64,000 nucleotides of DNA from Erythrobacteraceae bacterium (GTDB taxonomy: Bacteria; Pseudomonadota; Alphaproteobacteria; Sphingomonadales; Sphingomonadaceae). The stretch lies in contig JAHEAX010000005.1 in the NCBI GenBank assembly GCA_024642525.1, forward strand, positions 62,001-126,000. Reading direction: 5' to 3'. Both the position numbers and the translations under genes were made by a program. Below are positions 16,543 through 26,679 of the stretch, piece after piece. The notes beneath the pieces were generated by a model. That model was given only the letters and a program-made list of their open reading frames with translations. It searched no databases and had not been told where the DNA came from. Within the stretch, counting starts at the first letter, position 1, and each line of letters begins with the position of its first letter.

Positions 16543-16905
16543 ATGGCGAGCCCCTGGGGAAACAAGGCGCAGGATGGAACAAGCGGAATGATTGTGACAA
16601 CCACGCCAACGGTGGAAGGGCATCCTGTCAAAGGGTATCTCGGCATTGTGACCGGTGAAGTGATCGTGGGCGCCAACCTGTTCCGCGATCTGTTTGCCAG
16701 CATTACCGACATCGTCGGCGGCCGGTCCGGCAAATATGAAGACGTGCTGGCCCGCGCCCGCAAGGAAGCGCTGGCGGAAATGAAATCCGAAGCGATGGCG
16801 CTGGGCGGCAATGCGGTGGTGGGCGTCGATATCGACTATGAAGTGCTGGGGCAGAACGGGTCGATGCTGATGGTCAGCGCCAGCGGCACGGCAGTGGTCC
16901 TCTAG
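16543..16905 (+). CDS. YbjQ / UPF0145 family protein
   Basis: A 120-residue protein of the YbjQ (UPF0145) family, described as a putative heavy-metal-binding domain that forms pentamers in known structures. The core begins [20 protein letters not shown] at residue 16 and continues with [20 protein letters not shown] and [18 protein letters not shown]. The reading frame starts 15 residues before the usual family start, and an AGGAG site eight bases before the ATG at 16543 supports that longer form. Its stop overlaps the stop region of the convergent CPBP protease gene by four bases. The biological role is unknown. Confidence 0.87.
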   Translation: MASPWGNKAQDGTSGMIVTTTPTVEGHPVKGYLGIVTGEVIVGANLFRDLFASITDIVGGRSGKYEDVLARARKEALAEMKSEAMALGGNAVVGVDIDYEVLGQNGSMLMVSASGTAVVL

Positions 16906-17654
16906 GTCAGTTCCGCACTGATCAGCGCCAGCGAAATGAAGGTGGTGTTGTGCAGCATATGCAGCACGATATTCGACCACAGGCCGTATCTGACACGGGC
17001 GAATCCGAAGATCAGCCCGGCCAGTGCCTGCGGTATGACCAGCATCAGGATAAACGGGCTGGATTCGTCGTAATTGGACAAATGCACCGCCGCAAAGGCA
17101 ACCGTTGCCAAGTAATAGAACCAGCGAAAATGCCGCTGGAACCATGCCGCTGCTGGTCTGCCACGCAATTTCCACGCGGCGACGATGGCAAGGATGATTG
17201 CCGCAGCGCCAACTGCCCCTGTCACGAATATTTGCGGCCAACCCGAAACACGGGTGATGATTGCACCAAGAATGATTGCCACCACCGCAATCGCATAAGG
17301 TGCAAGATGTGCCGGGCGGCCCGAAAGCCAGCCGCGGAACAGCAATTCCTCGCTGATCGGTGCGCCCAACACCACCAGCATGACAAGCGGCAGGGTCAGT
17401 TCCATCTTGCCCAGCGCTGTATCGGGCATCGCAAAGCCCATTTTGGTGGCGGCAAGCGCGGCCGAAATCAGCCCGGTCATCAAGACGAGATCGAACAGGA
17501 AAAGGCCCAGCGTTGCCTTGATGGAGCTGGATGTAATCCCGCTCGCCCGGCCCGGCAGAACAGGCTTTCTGACAAAAGCGGCGAAGCTGTGCCACTCGGC
17601 CGGAATCAAATGTCCGCCCTGATGGCTGACAGGGCTTGAGACTTTCCCACTCAT
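16902..17654 (-). CDS. CPBP family intramembrane metalloprotease
   Basis: A 250-residue multi-pass membrane protein of the CPBP (CAAX-prenyl-protease-like, Abi) family. The first catalytic motif EELLFRGW lies near residue 122, the second motif FAAVHLSNY near 195, and the third (HMLHNTTF) near 238, so all the active-site residues that would hold the metal or the general base are present. Six to seven hydrophobic helices surround them. Bacterial members process or degrade membrane proteins and sometimes confer bacteriocin self-immunity; the substrate here is not known. It is monocistronic and divergent from the YebC-type gene. Confidence 0.86.
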   Translation of the reverse strand: MSGKVSSPVSHQGGHLIPAEWHSFAAFVRKPVLPGRASGITSSSIKATLGLFLFDLVLMTGLISAALAATKMGFAMPDTALGKMELTLPLVMLVVLGAPISEELLFRGWLSGRPAHLAPYAIAVVAIILGAIITRVSGWPQIFVTGAVGAAAIILAIVAAWKLRGRPAAAWFQRHFRWFYYLATVAFAAVHLSNYDESSPFILMLVIPQALAGLIFGFARVRYGLWSNIVLHMLHNTTFISLALISAELT

Positions 17655-17702
17655 GCGGCTAATGCTGCCCCCATACTCTAGTCATAATACGTGGACACAC
17701 CC

Positions 17703-18452
17703 ATGGCAGGCCATTCCAAATTCAAGAATATCATGCACCGCAAGGGTGCGCAGGACAAGAAGCGTTCGGCAATGTTTTCAAAGCTGAGCCGTGAAATCAC
17801 GGTTGCAGCCAAGATGGGCGCGCCCGATGTGGACATGAACCCGCGCCTCCGCCTTGCGGTCAATAGCGCCAAGGCGCAGTCGATGCCCAAGGACAATATC
17901 CAGCGCGCCATTGACAAGGCCACGGCGAATGAAGGCGATGACTACGAAGAAATCCGCTATGAAGGTTACGGTCCCGGCGGCTCTGCCATCATCGTGGAGG
18001 CGCTGACTGACAACCGCAATCGCACTGCCACCAATGTTCGCACCGCCTTTTCCAAGCACGGCGGAAATCTGGGTGCATCAGGTTCGGTTGCCCACGGTTT
18101 TGAACGGCTGGGCCTGATTGTCTATCCTGCCAGCATCGGCAATGAAGACAAGGTGTTGGAAGCCGCGATGGAAGCGGGCGCAGAAGACATCCAGTCGGGC
18201 GAGGAAGAGCACGAAATCTGGACCGCCGCCGACGACCTGCACGAAGTGTCGAGCGCGCTGGAAAAAGCACTGGGCGAGGCTGAAACGGTCAAGCTTGCGT
18301 GGAAGCCCAACATTACGGTGGAAATGGATGAAGCTGGCGCGGCCACTCTCTACAAGCTGCTCGATGTGCTGGACGATGATGACGACGTCCAGACCGTGTG
18401 GGGAAATTACGAAATCTCTGACGAGATCATGGAAAAACTTGGCCAGGATTGA
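17703..18452 (+). CDS. YebC/PmpR-family transcriptional or translational regulator
   Basis: A 249-residue member of the YebC/PmpR/TACO1 family. It opens with the signature [20 protein letters not shown] and contains [20 protein letters not shown] and the domain 2-3 segment [19 protein letters not shown]. Members were long viewed as DNA-binding regulators; work on YebC and mitochondrial TACO1 also supports a role in translating proline-rich stretches. An in-frame Met lies four codons upstream (17691), but the family start MAGHSKF at 17703 is almost invariant. ruvC follows 21 bases downstream; the yebC-ruvC pairing is widespread, so cotranscription is likely. Confidence 0.94.
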   Translation: MAGHSKFKNIMHRKGAQDKKRSAMFSKLSREITVAAKMGAPDVDMNPRLRLAVNSAKAQSMPKDNIQRAIDKATANEGDDYEEIRYEGYGPGGSAIIVEALTDNRNRTATNVRTAFSKHGGNLGASGSVAHGFERLGLIVYPASIGNEDKVLEAAMEAGAEDIQSGEEEHEIWTAADDLHEVSSALEKALGEAETVKLAWKPNITVEMDEAGAATLYKLLDVLDDDDDVQTVWGNYEISDEIMEKLGQD

Positions 18453-18473
18453 TCGGCAAGAGGGGGCCTTGCT

Positions 18474-18950
18474 GTGATTATTCTCGGCCTGGACCCCTCT
18501 CTTACCTGCACCGGCTGGGGCGTGGTGAAATCCGAAGGCAGCCGGTTGGTGCATATTGCCAACGGCCAGATCCCCACCGATTCAAAGACGCCGATCACCC
18601 TGCGGCTGGCCATGCTGCAGGATGCCGTGGCAGCGGTGATTGCCGCGCACCGGCCTGACCGTGCGGCTGCAGAAGAAGTGTTCGTCAACAAGAACCCGCA
18701 ATCGACTTTGAAACTGGCCCATGCGCGCGGCGCCATCATGGCGGCATGCGGCATGGCGGGCCTGACAGTGTCCGAACATTCGGCACGCCAGGTCAAGAAA
18801 TCTGTCGTTGGCACTGGCGCTGCGGACAAGACGCAGGTGCAGGCCATGCTCAAGATCCTGCTGCCGGGCGCGCATATCACCGGCTCCGACGCAGCCGATG
18901 CCCTGGCTGTCGCCATCGCGAGCGCGCATCTGGGCGGGAAAACCGCCTGA
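18474..18950 (+). CDS. ruvC: Crossover junction endodeoxyribonuclease RuvC
   Basis: A 158-residue Holliday-junction resolvase. The four acidic catalytic residues can be placed: Asp7 in ILGLDPSL, Glu in AAEEVFVNKN near residue 66, and the Asp pair in GSDAADALAVAIA near 139-142. It starts with GTG at 18474 (MIILGLDPSLTCTGWG), 21 bases behind the yebC-type gene. ruvA and ruvB do not follow; instead a short gap leads to an opposite-strand regulator, so the ruv genes are split in this genome or located elsewhere. Confidence 0.95.
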   Translation: MIILGLDPSLTCTGWGVVKSEGSRLVHIANGQIPTDSKTPITLRLAMLQDAVAAVIAAHRPDRAAAEEVFVNKNPQSTLKLAHARGAIMAACGMAGLTVSEHSARQVKKSVVGTGAADKTQVQAMLKILLPGAHITGSDAADALAVAIASAHLGGKTA

Positions 18951-18977
18951 GCGGGCGAATTGAACCCGCATGACTGC

Positions 18978-19217
18978 TCAGGCTTGAGTAGACTCCCTAA
19001 TCGCTTTCAACGCCTCGACCGCTTCTTCAAGCCCTAAGAAGATATCTTCGATAGGTGCATCAAAGATGGCCGCAATTCGAAATGCCAGCGTCAAGCTTGG
19101 ATCATGCTTGCCAACCTCAATCGCATTCACGGTCTGACGAGACACATCGAGCATTTCCGCCAGTGTTGCTTGTGACAGGCGCCGCTCGGCACGCAAAACA
19201 TGCAATCGATTTTTCAC
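18978..19217 (-). CDS. Small XRE-family helix-turn-helix regulator
   Basis: A 79-residue regulator with a clear helix-turn-helix (LSQATLAEMLDVSRQTVNAI, residues 14-33) followed by EVGKHDPSLTLAFRIAAIFD, the layout of YgzD/PBSX-like single-domain repressors. It is the second gene of a two-gene operon: its ATG overlaps the stop of the preceding membrane-protein gene by four bases. An imperfect inverted repeat around the operon promoter (19782-19837) is a plausible operator (inference). The pairing of a tiny XRE regulator with a membrane protein repeats the theme of the 0.4-2.0 kb cassette, although the membrane proteins differ. Confidence 0.87.
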   Translation of the reverse strand: MKNRLHVLRAERRLSQATLAEMLDVSRQTVNAIEVGKHDPSLTLAFRIAAIFDAPIEDIFLGLEEAVEALKAIRESTQA

Positions 19218-19729
19218 TGCATTTCCTCATTCGCATCAATTGCCGCAGATGCATCGCGGGCAGCCTCGCGTCCTGCCAGCACCATGCGTGCAAAAAACCC
19301 CAATGTCATAGGTGCAACAATGGCGATGGCACCCAAAGCGCCAGGAATTTCAAGAAATATAACGGTGGTGCCGCTGATGAAGCCCGCGCCGAAACCCACG
19401 GCCAACGCTTCGAGCTGCCTGGTTCGAAACATCTCGTCTGCTTCACGCAGCATTTTGAGGTAAGATTTGACCGCCAAAGCTGCCGGAATCAACGAGAGCA
19501 AAAAAATGAACGCGATGATTGGCTGTTGAAACTGACCGAGGCCCTTGATGACTGCGGTGGAGACTAGAGTCAAAGTCCATAAACACACGTAGATGACAAC
19601 TTGCCTTTCATTGCTGCGATCCTGATCCCGCATGCTGTTCTCATTCAGGGTCCCAAGATAGCCAAGGACGTTCCCACCGCGGCCCGCACGGCTGCGTCCC
19701 CCGTTTTCGCTTCTTTCCACATCAGTCAT
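19214..19729 (-). CDS. Membrane protein of unknown function, partner of XRE regulator
   Basis: A 171-residue protein with a hydrophilic, Gly/Arg-rich N-terminus (about 45 residues) and four hydrophobic segments in two pairs: two near residues 45-60 and 68-86, two near 112-130 and 132-150. I placed the start at 19729 (MTDVERSENGG) because GGAGG lies five bases before it; the frame is open for 24 more codons upstream, but that stretch covers the promoter. The stop overlaps the XRE regulator start (ATGA), so the pair is coupled. I do not recognise the family. Confidence 0.72.
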   Translation of the reverse strand: MTDVERSENGGRSRAGRGGNVLGYLGTLNENSMRDQDRSNERQVVIYVCLWTLTLVSTAVIKGLGQFQQPIIAFIFLLSLIPAALAVKSYLKMLREADEMFRTRQLEALAVGFGAGFISGTTVIFLEIPGALGAIAIVAPMTLGFFARMVLAGREAARDASAAIDANEEMQ

Positions 19730-19781
19730 CATTGCCTCCAATTGCTCAACCGTAAGTCGTATATATTTGTCTTTTTGTAAA

Positions 19782-19837
19782 ACAAACTTGATATCAACCA
19801 TGTATGATCAACCAGACTATATGTCAAGTTAGTTTGT
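19782..19837 (-). promoter_or_regulatory. Promoter of the XRE/membrane operon flanked by an inverted repeat
   Basis: Read on the minus strand, TTGACA (19827-19822) is followed after 17 bases by TACATG (19804-19799). The promoter is flanked by imperfect inverted arms ACAAACTTGA (19782-19791) and TCAAGTTAGTTTGT (19824-19837), the second overlapping the -35 box. This fits repression by the small XRE protein of the same operon. Confidence 0.5.
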
Positions 19838-20118
19838 CACAACCATGGGATTGAGCGATGGAATGCTCGAATGGATTCTCCGACTCGCCGCTGTTTTCAA
19901 TCCGGTGCGCGGCCTTCCCGTTCAGGGTTTCCGAATGTCTTGTTTGTGGGCGTTCTCAAGCCGGCCGCTTTTGGCGTATGAAACCATATGGCGGACAGCG
20001 CGCTATTCGGAATGTGCTGCGTTTTTGACCCCTGGTTCAAATCAGGTGGTAACTGATTGGGGATTGTCGCATTCTCTTGCCCACATTGCAGACATCTTCA
20101 GGAAAGCGGCGATTTCAA
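19838..20118. other. Intergenic region without a supported gene
   Basis: Together with the promoter just described, this makes a gap of nearly 390 bases. A plus-strand frame from 19845 is open but has no ribosome binding site, unusual composition for this genome (Trp/Arg/Leu-rich), and runs into the ArsC-like gene in another frame, so I treat it as non-coding. It presumably holds the promoter of the 20119 gene. A GGTTCAAATC string near 20034 resembles a tRNA T-loop, but no tRNA can be built around it. Confidence 0.45.
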
Positions 20119-20469
20119 ATGGCAAAAGTAACTCTCTACGGCATTCCCAATTGCGACACGGTCAAAAAGGCGCGCAGCTGGATGGATGGGCACGGCATCT
20201 CCTATGACTTCCATGACTACAAGAAGCAGGGCGTGGACGCTGCGAAGCTGGAAGGCTGGGCCGACGAGGTGGGCTGGGAAGTTCTGCTGAACAAGCGCGG
20301 CACGACTTTTCGCAAGCTGGACGATGCCGACAAGGCCGAAATCGACATGGCCAAGGCTGTGCGCCTGATGGCCGCCAACCCGTCGATGATCAAACGCCCC
20401 GTGGTGGAACATACAGGCGAACTGCTCGTAGGGTTCGACAGTACCACGTGGGAGAATGTGCTTGGCTGA
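20119..20469 (+). CDS. ArsC/Spx-like thioredoxin-fold protein (YffB type)
   Basis: A 116-residue protein of the ArsC/Spx/YffB superfamily. It starts MAKVTLYGIPNCDTVKKARS, with a single active-site-position Cys (Cys12) and the later block MIKRPVVEHTGELLVGF that gives the family its R-P signature. True arsenate reductases of this fold use the same Cys with Arg residues and glutaredoxin; YffB-like proteins resemble it but no function has been established. I chose the Met at 20119 over one 14 codons upstream, because the family begins here. The downstream deaminase overlaps its 3' end by 14 bases, so the two are translated together. Confidence 0.86.
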   Translation: MAKVTLYGIPNCDTVKKARSWMDGHGISYDFHDYKKQGVDAAKLEGWADEVGWEVLLNKRGTTFRKLDDADKAEIDMAKAVRLMAANPSMIKRPVVEHTGELLVGFDSTTWENVLG

Positions 20470-20968
20470 AGAACTGGCTGGAAATGACGCTGACTGGATG
20501 CGCCGCGCAATTGAATTGGCGGTGGAGGAGAAGGGCACCAATCCCGGCAATACACCCATTGCTGCCATCGTCGTGCGCGGTGGCAAGGTCATTGCCAGCG
20601 GCGTCAACCGGACAGCGGAAAATTGCGATGCAACTGCCCATGCAGAAGTGATGGCGCTGCGCGCCGCGGGTGCGGCTGTCGACGACATGAAGATCGAAGG
20701 CGCGACACTTTATTCAACGCTCCAGCCCTGCGGCATGTGCACCTTTGCTTCCATCTGGGCAGGCGTGACCCGCATTGTGCATGGTGCAGGGCGCGATGAT
20801 GTCCATGAAATGTATTTCGAGGACCGCCATCTTTCGACCATGGATTATATCCGCGATGCGTATAAGCAGGATCTGACGATGGAAGGCGGCATTTTGGCCG
20901 ATGAATGCGCTGCGCTGTATTTCGGGCCGGACGATGATGTGCCGGAAGACAAGCAGGCCAATAAGTGA
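20456..20968 (+). CDS. Nucleoside/nucleobase deaminase, CDA superfamily
   Basis: A 170-residue zinc-dependent deaminase of the cytidine/guanine deaminase superfamily. The zinc site reads TAHAEVMALR (His and proton-shuttling Glu) and QPCGMCTFASI (the two Cys ligands). The long C-terminus (IRDAYKQDLTMEGGILADEC) is more like guanine deaminase and related nucleobase deaminases than TadA, which is shorter and has a different tail; the substrate is not certain. The ATG at 20456 is one base from GGAG, whereas the TTG at 20462 is seven bases away, so translation may really begin two codons later. It overlaps the end of the ArsC-like gene. Confidence 0.84.
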   Translation: MCLAEELAGNDADWMRRAIELAVEEKGTNPGNTPIAAIVVRGGKVIASGVNRTAENCDATAHAEVMALRAAGAAVDDMKIEGATLYSTLQPCGMCTFASIWAGVTRIVHGAGRDDVHEMYFEDRHLSTMDYIRDAYKQDLTMEGGILADECAALYFGPDDDVPEDKQANK

Positions 20969-21004
20969 GCCGGTCCGGTAAGGCCCAAGGTCACCCGGGG
21001 CGCC

Positions 21005-21745
21005 TCAGCCTGCGCGGGTGACCGCCGCGATATAATTGAGCGACATGTCATCGGACAGGTGCAGCCCCTGCATCGGGGTAAAGGCAATTCCGCGCGGCGC
21101 CTGCATTTCAAGATCGGCATTTGCGCCAAGCTGCGCCAGATCATCCGGCGCGATGAAATCTTCCCAGTGATGCGTGCCTTTGGGCACCATGCCGAGCGCT
21201 TCTGCGCCCTGAACCAGCAGCAGGCGCGACTTTGTGGTGCGGTTCGGGGTGGACAGGATCATCAATCCACCCGGCGCAAGGTGGCGCGCCAGTTCATCGA
21301 TCAGGCCCTGCTTGTCGGCCACGTGCTCGATAACTTCAAGGCAGGTCACAAGATCGAACTGGCCAAGGCCCAATGTGCCAAGTTCGCCCGCACGATACTC
21401 TATTTCCAGCCTGGAGCCTGCGGCGTGGGCAGATGCGACAGCGATGTTTTCCGAAGCGGCATCCACGCCCGTTACCCGCCCGCCCATCCGGGCGAGAGGT
21501 TCGCATAGGAGGCCCGCGCCGCAGCCGACATCAAGCGCGGATTTGCCTGCCAGCGGGCGCACGCTTTCCACATCGCCGCCCCAATGCAGGTCTATCGCTT
21601 CACGAATAAAGCCCAGCCTTACGGGATTGAGCTTGTGCAGCATGGCAGAACTGCCAGCCGGGTCCCACCAATCCTTGGCCAGCGCACCGAAGTGCGCCGC
21701 TTCGTTCGGGCGGATGGTTTCACTTGATACAGTTGCATCGGGCAT
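21005..21745 (-). CDS. ubiG: Ubiquinone biosynthesis O-methyltransferase UbiG
   Basis: A 246-residue SAM-dependent methyltransferase that performs both O-methylation steps of ubiquinone synthesis. It shows the family N-terminus EAAHFGALAKDWWDPAGSSA, the SAM-binding motif I ALDVGCGAGLLCEPLA near residue 70, and the UbiG-specific GTHHWEDFIAPDDL segment near residue 190 with MQGLHLSDDMSLNYI close to the end. It is divergently transcribed from lysC across 55 bases, a conserved arrangement in alphaproteobacteria, which supports the assignment. Confidence 0.96.
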   Translation of the reverse strand: MPDATVSSETIRPNEAAHFGALAKDWWDPAGSSAMLHKLNPVRLGFIREAIDLHWGGDVESVRPLAGKSALDVGCGAGLLCEPLARMGGRVTGVDAASENIAVASAHAAGSRLEIEYRAGELGTLGLGQFDLVTCLEVIEHVADKQGLIDELARHLAPGGLMILSTPNRTTKSRLLLVQGAEALGMVPKGTHHWEDFIAPDDLAQLGANADLEMQAPRGIAFTPMQGLHLSDDMSLNYIAAVTRAG

Positions 21746-21800
21746 GGCTCCCCCTTAACAGCCTCCGACAACTGGTTCCAGCAAAGAGGCGATACATACA

Positions 21801-23081
21801 TTGGCCCGGATCGTGATGAAATTTGGCGGCACATCCATGGCCGGCACCGAGCGTATTCGCCGCGTGGCCAATATCGTGCGCCGCCAGCAGGCTGCTGGCG
21901 ATTCGGTGGCGGTGGTGGTCAGCGCCATGGCGGGGGAGACTGACCGGCTGGTGAATTTCTGCCGTGAAGCCAACGCCATGTATGACCCTGCCGAATATGA
22001 CGTGGTGGTGGCCAGCGGCGAACAGGTTACTTCGGGCCTGCTGGCGCTGACGCTGCAATCGCTGGGTTGCAAGGCGCGCAGCTGGCTCGGCTGGCAGATG
22101 CCGATTGCCACGATCGAGGCCCATGCCAAGGCGCGGGTCGATACAATTGATGCAGCAGCGCTGATCGCGGCGATGGATTCGGGCGAAATTGCCGTGATCC
22201 CCGGCTTTCAGGGCGTGTCGTCTGATGGCCGCATTACCACACTGGGCCGCGGCGGGTCTGATACATCAGCCGTGGCCGTGGCTGCCGCGATCAAGGCTGA
22301 TCGCTGCGATATCTACACCGATGTGGACGGAGTCTATACGACCGACCCGCGCATCGTGGCCAAGGCGCGCAAGCTGAAGGCTGTAACCTACGAGGAAATG
22401 CTCGAGCTTGCTTCGGTGGGCGCAAAGGTTTTGCAGACCCGTTCGGTCGGTCTGGCGATGAAGGAAGGCGTGCGTGTGCAGGTCCTGTCCAGCTTCATCG
22501 ATGAAGACAGCCCGTCGGCGGATGAACTGCCCGGCACCATGATTGTCTCCGAAGAGGAGATGGAACAGATTTTAGAGGATGGGGAAATGGAACGCCAACA
22601 CGTCACCGGCATCGCGCATGACAAGAACGAGGCGAAGATCATCCTGACCCGCGTGCCCGACAAGCCGGGTGCAGTGGCGCATATCTTCGAACCGCTCGCC
22701 AATGCGTCGATCAATGTGGACATGATCATTCAGAACGTGGGCCGCGACAAGGGCGAAACGGATGTGACCTTCACCGTGCCGCAGACGGATCTGGCGCGCG
22801 CGCAGGCGCTGCTGGAAGACCAGCGCAGCGCCATCGGCTTCAACCGCATCATCACCGACAGCAAGATTGCCAAGATCAGTGTCGTTGGCGTGGGCATGAA
22901 AAGCCATGCGGGCGTTGCTGCCACCATGTTCAAGGCGCTGGCAGACCGCGGGATCAACATTCAGGCTATCACGACGTCCGAAATCAAGGTCAGCGTGATG
23001 ATCGACGAGGATGAAACCGAACTGGCCGTGCGCGTACTGCACACAGCATACGGGCTGGATGCACCGGACGAAACGGCCTGA
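21801..23081 (+). CDS. lysC: Aspartate kinase
   Basis: A 426-residue monofunctional aspartokinase, the first enzyme of the Lys/Met/Thr/Ile branch. The amino-acid kinase domain begins VMKFGGTSMAGTERIRRVA and includes GRGGSDTSAVAVAAAI and the YTDVDGVYTTDPR block near residue 175. Two ACT domains occupy about residues 265-420 (MERQHVTGIAHDKNEAKI and ISVVGVGMKSHAGVAATM), where lysine/threonine feedback acts. The start is TTG at 21801 (MARIVMKFGG), behind AGAGG; an internal ATG five codons later is a possible alternative. It sits divergent from ubiG. Confidence 0.94.
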   Translation: MARIVMKFGGTSMAGTERIRRVANIVRRQQAAGDSVAVVVSAMAGETDRLVNFCREANAMYDPAEYDVVVASGEQVTSGLLALTLQSLGCKARSWLGWQMPIATIEAHAKARVDTIDAAALIAAMDSGEIAVIPGFQGVSSDGRITTLGRGGSDTSAVAVAAAIKADRCDIYTDVDGVYTTDPRIVAKARKLKAVTYEEMLELASVGAKVLQTRSVGLAMKEGVRVQVLSSFIDEDSPSADELPGTMIVSEEEMEQILEDGEMERQHVTGIAHDKNEAKIILTRVPDKPGAVAHIFEPLANASINVDMIIQNVGRDKGETDVTFTVPQTDLARAQALLEDQRSAIGFNRIITDSKIAKISVVGVGMKSHAGVAATMFKALADRGINIQAITTSEIKVSVMIDEDETELAVRVLHTAYGLDAPDETA

Positions 23082-23130
23082 TCGCTTCGGCAAATCATCC
23101 GGCATTGGCCAAATGACAAAGCGCCCAAAC

Positions 23131-23164
23131 AAAAACCTTCCCGTGCCATGCGGCACGGGAAGGT
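23131..23164 (-). terminator. Rho-independent terminator of katG
   Basis: A perfect 13-bp stem (ACCTTCCCGTGCC, 23135-23147, against 23152-23164) with a 4-base loop. Read on the minus strand it is followed by TTTTTG, so it ends the katG transcript, and it may also slow plus-strand lysC transcripts. Confidence 0.88.
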
Positions 23165-23211
23165 CCTTGCGACCCGGCTGGAGGGATGCCGGGTTTAGCT
23201 GGTGCCAGCCC

Positions 23212-25416
<2,205 letters not shown>

Positions 25417-25453
25417 TTATACATCTGCATATCAGACCAGCGGATATTACTCG

Positions 25454-25483
25454 AACCGATTAATGGCATCACTCTAATCGGTT
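25454..25483. promoter_or_regulatory. Inverted repeat upstream of katG, candidate OxyR/LysR-type operator
   Basis: AACCGATTA (25454-25462) and its exact complement TAATCGGTT (25475-25483) are separated by 12 bases; CGAAC and GTTCG flank them, extending the symmetry with one mismatch. It lies 59-88 bases upstream of the katG start and about 100 bases upstream of the divergent nitronate monooxygenase gene. Spacing and dyad fit a LysR-type activator site. Confidence 0.55.
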
Positions 25484-25581
25484 TGTTCGATAATGCCGCG
25501 AGTCGCCGCGTTCAGAGCATAGCTTGCTCGCAAAGTTTGACCGTCCTAAGGCGAAAATGACAATTTTCTCCCGGAGTATCG

Positions 25582-26592
25582 ATGACTGCTTTCCCCAAGA
25601 CTTCCGCCCTGATGAAACGCGGCACCGATTTTCTCGGTAGCGAATATGCCATCCTGTGCGGGGCCATGAGCTGGGTTTCGGAACGTGGACTGGTTTCGGC
25701 CATCAGCAATGCCGGCGGGTTCGGCGTAATTGCCTGCGGGGCAATGACGCCCGAATTGCTCGACACCGAAATCGCGGCGACCAAGGCGCTTACCGCAAAG
25801 CCATTCGGCGTGAACCTCATCACCATGCACCCGCAACTGTTCGATCTCATCGACATCTGCGCGAAACATGGCGTGACCCATGTCGTGCTGGCCGGCGGCA
25901 TTCCGCCCAAGGGCAGTGTCGAGGCGATCAAGGCATTTGGTGCCAAGGTCATCGTATTTGCGCCAACGCTGGCGCTGGCCAAGAAACTGCTGCGTTCAGG
26001 CGGCGATGCCCTGGTGGTCGAAGGGATGGAAGCAGGCGGCCACATCGGCCCTGTTTCCACGTCTGTGCTGGCGCAGGAATTCCTGCCTGAACTGTCAGAA
26101 GATCACCTCGTCTTCGTAGCTGGCGGTATTGGGCGGGGCGAAGCGATTGCAGGCTATCTCGAAATGGGCGCTGTTGGCGTGCAGTTGGGTACACGGTTTG
26201 CCTGCGCCACGGAAAGCATTGCCCACCCCAATTTCAAGAAAGCGTTTTTCCGCGCCAATGCTCGCGACGCGGTGGCATCGGTGCAGGTCGATCCGCGCCT
26301 GCCCGTCATTCCGGTGCGCGCATTGAAGAACAAGGGAACGGAGGAATTCACTGCAAAGCAGCGCGAAGTGGCCGGCCTTCTCGACAGTGAAGGGCTGGAA
26401 ATGATGGAGGCCCAGCTGCAGATCGAACATTACTGGGCGGGCGCATTGCGCCGTGCAGTCATTGATGGCGATGTCGAAAACGGCAGCCTGATGGCGGGCC
26501 AGTCGGTCGGCATGGTCAAGGCAGAAGAACCTGTCGCCGATATCATCGCAGAATTGATGACGCAGTGCGAAGCGGCGCTGGCGCGGCGCTGA
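25582..26592 (+). CDS. Nitronate monooxygenase family flavoprotein
   Basis: A 336-residue TIM-barrel FMN enzyme of the nitronate monooxygenase / FabK superfamily. Signatures are YAILCGAMSWVSERGLVSAI near the N-terminus, the FMN-phosphate and catalytic block DALVVEGMEAGGHIGP near residue 147, VFVAGGIGRGEAIAGYLEMG near 176, and GVQLGTRFACATES. Nitronate monooxygenases detoxify propionate-3-nitronate; FabK paralogues reduce enoyl-ACP. The E-A-G-G-H-x-G sequence is shared by both, so I keep the family name. GGAG lies five bases before the ATG at 25582. It is divergent from katG and ends at a bidirectional terminator. Confidence 0.88.
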   Translation: MTAFPKTSALMKRGTDFLGSEYAILCGAMSWVSERGLVSAISNAGGFGVIACGAMTPELLDTEIAATKALTAKPFGVNLITMHPQLFDLIDICAKHGVTHVVLAGGIPPKGSVEAIKAFGAKVIVFAPTLALAKKLLRSGGDALVVEGMEAGGHIGPVSTSVLAQEFLPELSEDHLVFVAGGIGRGEAIAGYLEMGAVGVQLGTRFACATESIAHPNFKKAFFRANARDAVASVQVDPRLPVIPVRALKNKGTEEFTAKQREVAGLLDSEGLEMMEAQLQIEHYWAGALRRAVIDGDVENGSLMAGQSVGMVKAEEPVADIIAELMTQCEAALARR

Positions 26593-26624
26593 CTAGCTGA
26601 ACATCAGCGCCTTGCACGGTATAA

Positions 26625-26649
26625 AAAGGGGGGCACATGGCCCCCCTTT
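26625..26649. terminator. Bidirectional terminator between convergent genes
   Basis: AAAGGGGGGC (26625-26634) pairs with GCCCCCCTTT (26640-26649) across a 5-base loop. It separates the plus-strand nitronate monooxygenase and minus-strand aldehyde dehydrogenase genes. Confidence 0.85.
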
Positions 26650-26679
26650 CCATCTCAGCACTGATATTGCATTTGGCCG

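Noticed and set aside
20025-20060. GGTTCAAATC, resembling a tRNA T-loop or an att site
   Set aside because: No acceptor, D or anticodon stems can be formed around it and there are no integrase genes in the window.
19845-20207. A 120-codon frame before the ArsC-like gene
   Set aside because: No ribosome binding site, atypical composition, and it overlaps the start of the well-supported gene in another frame.
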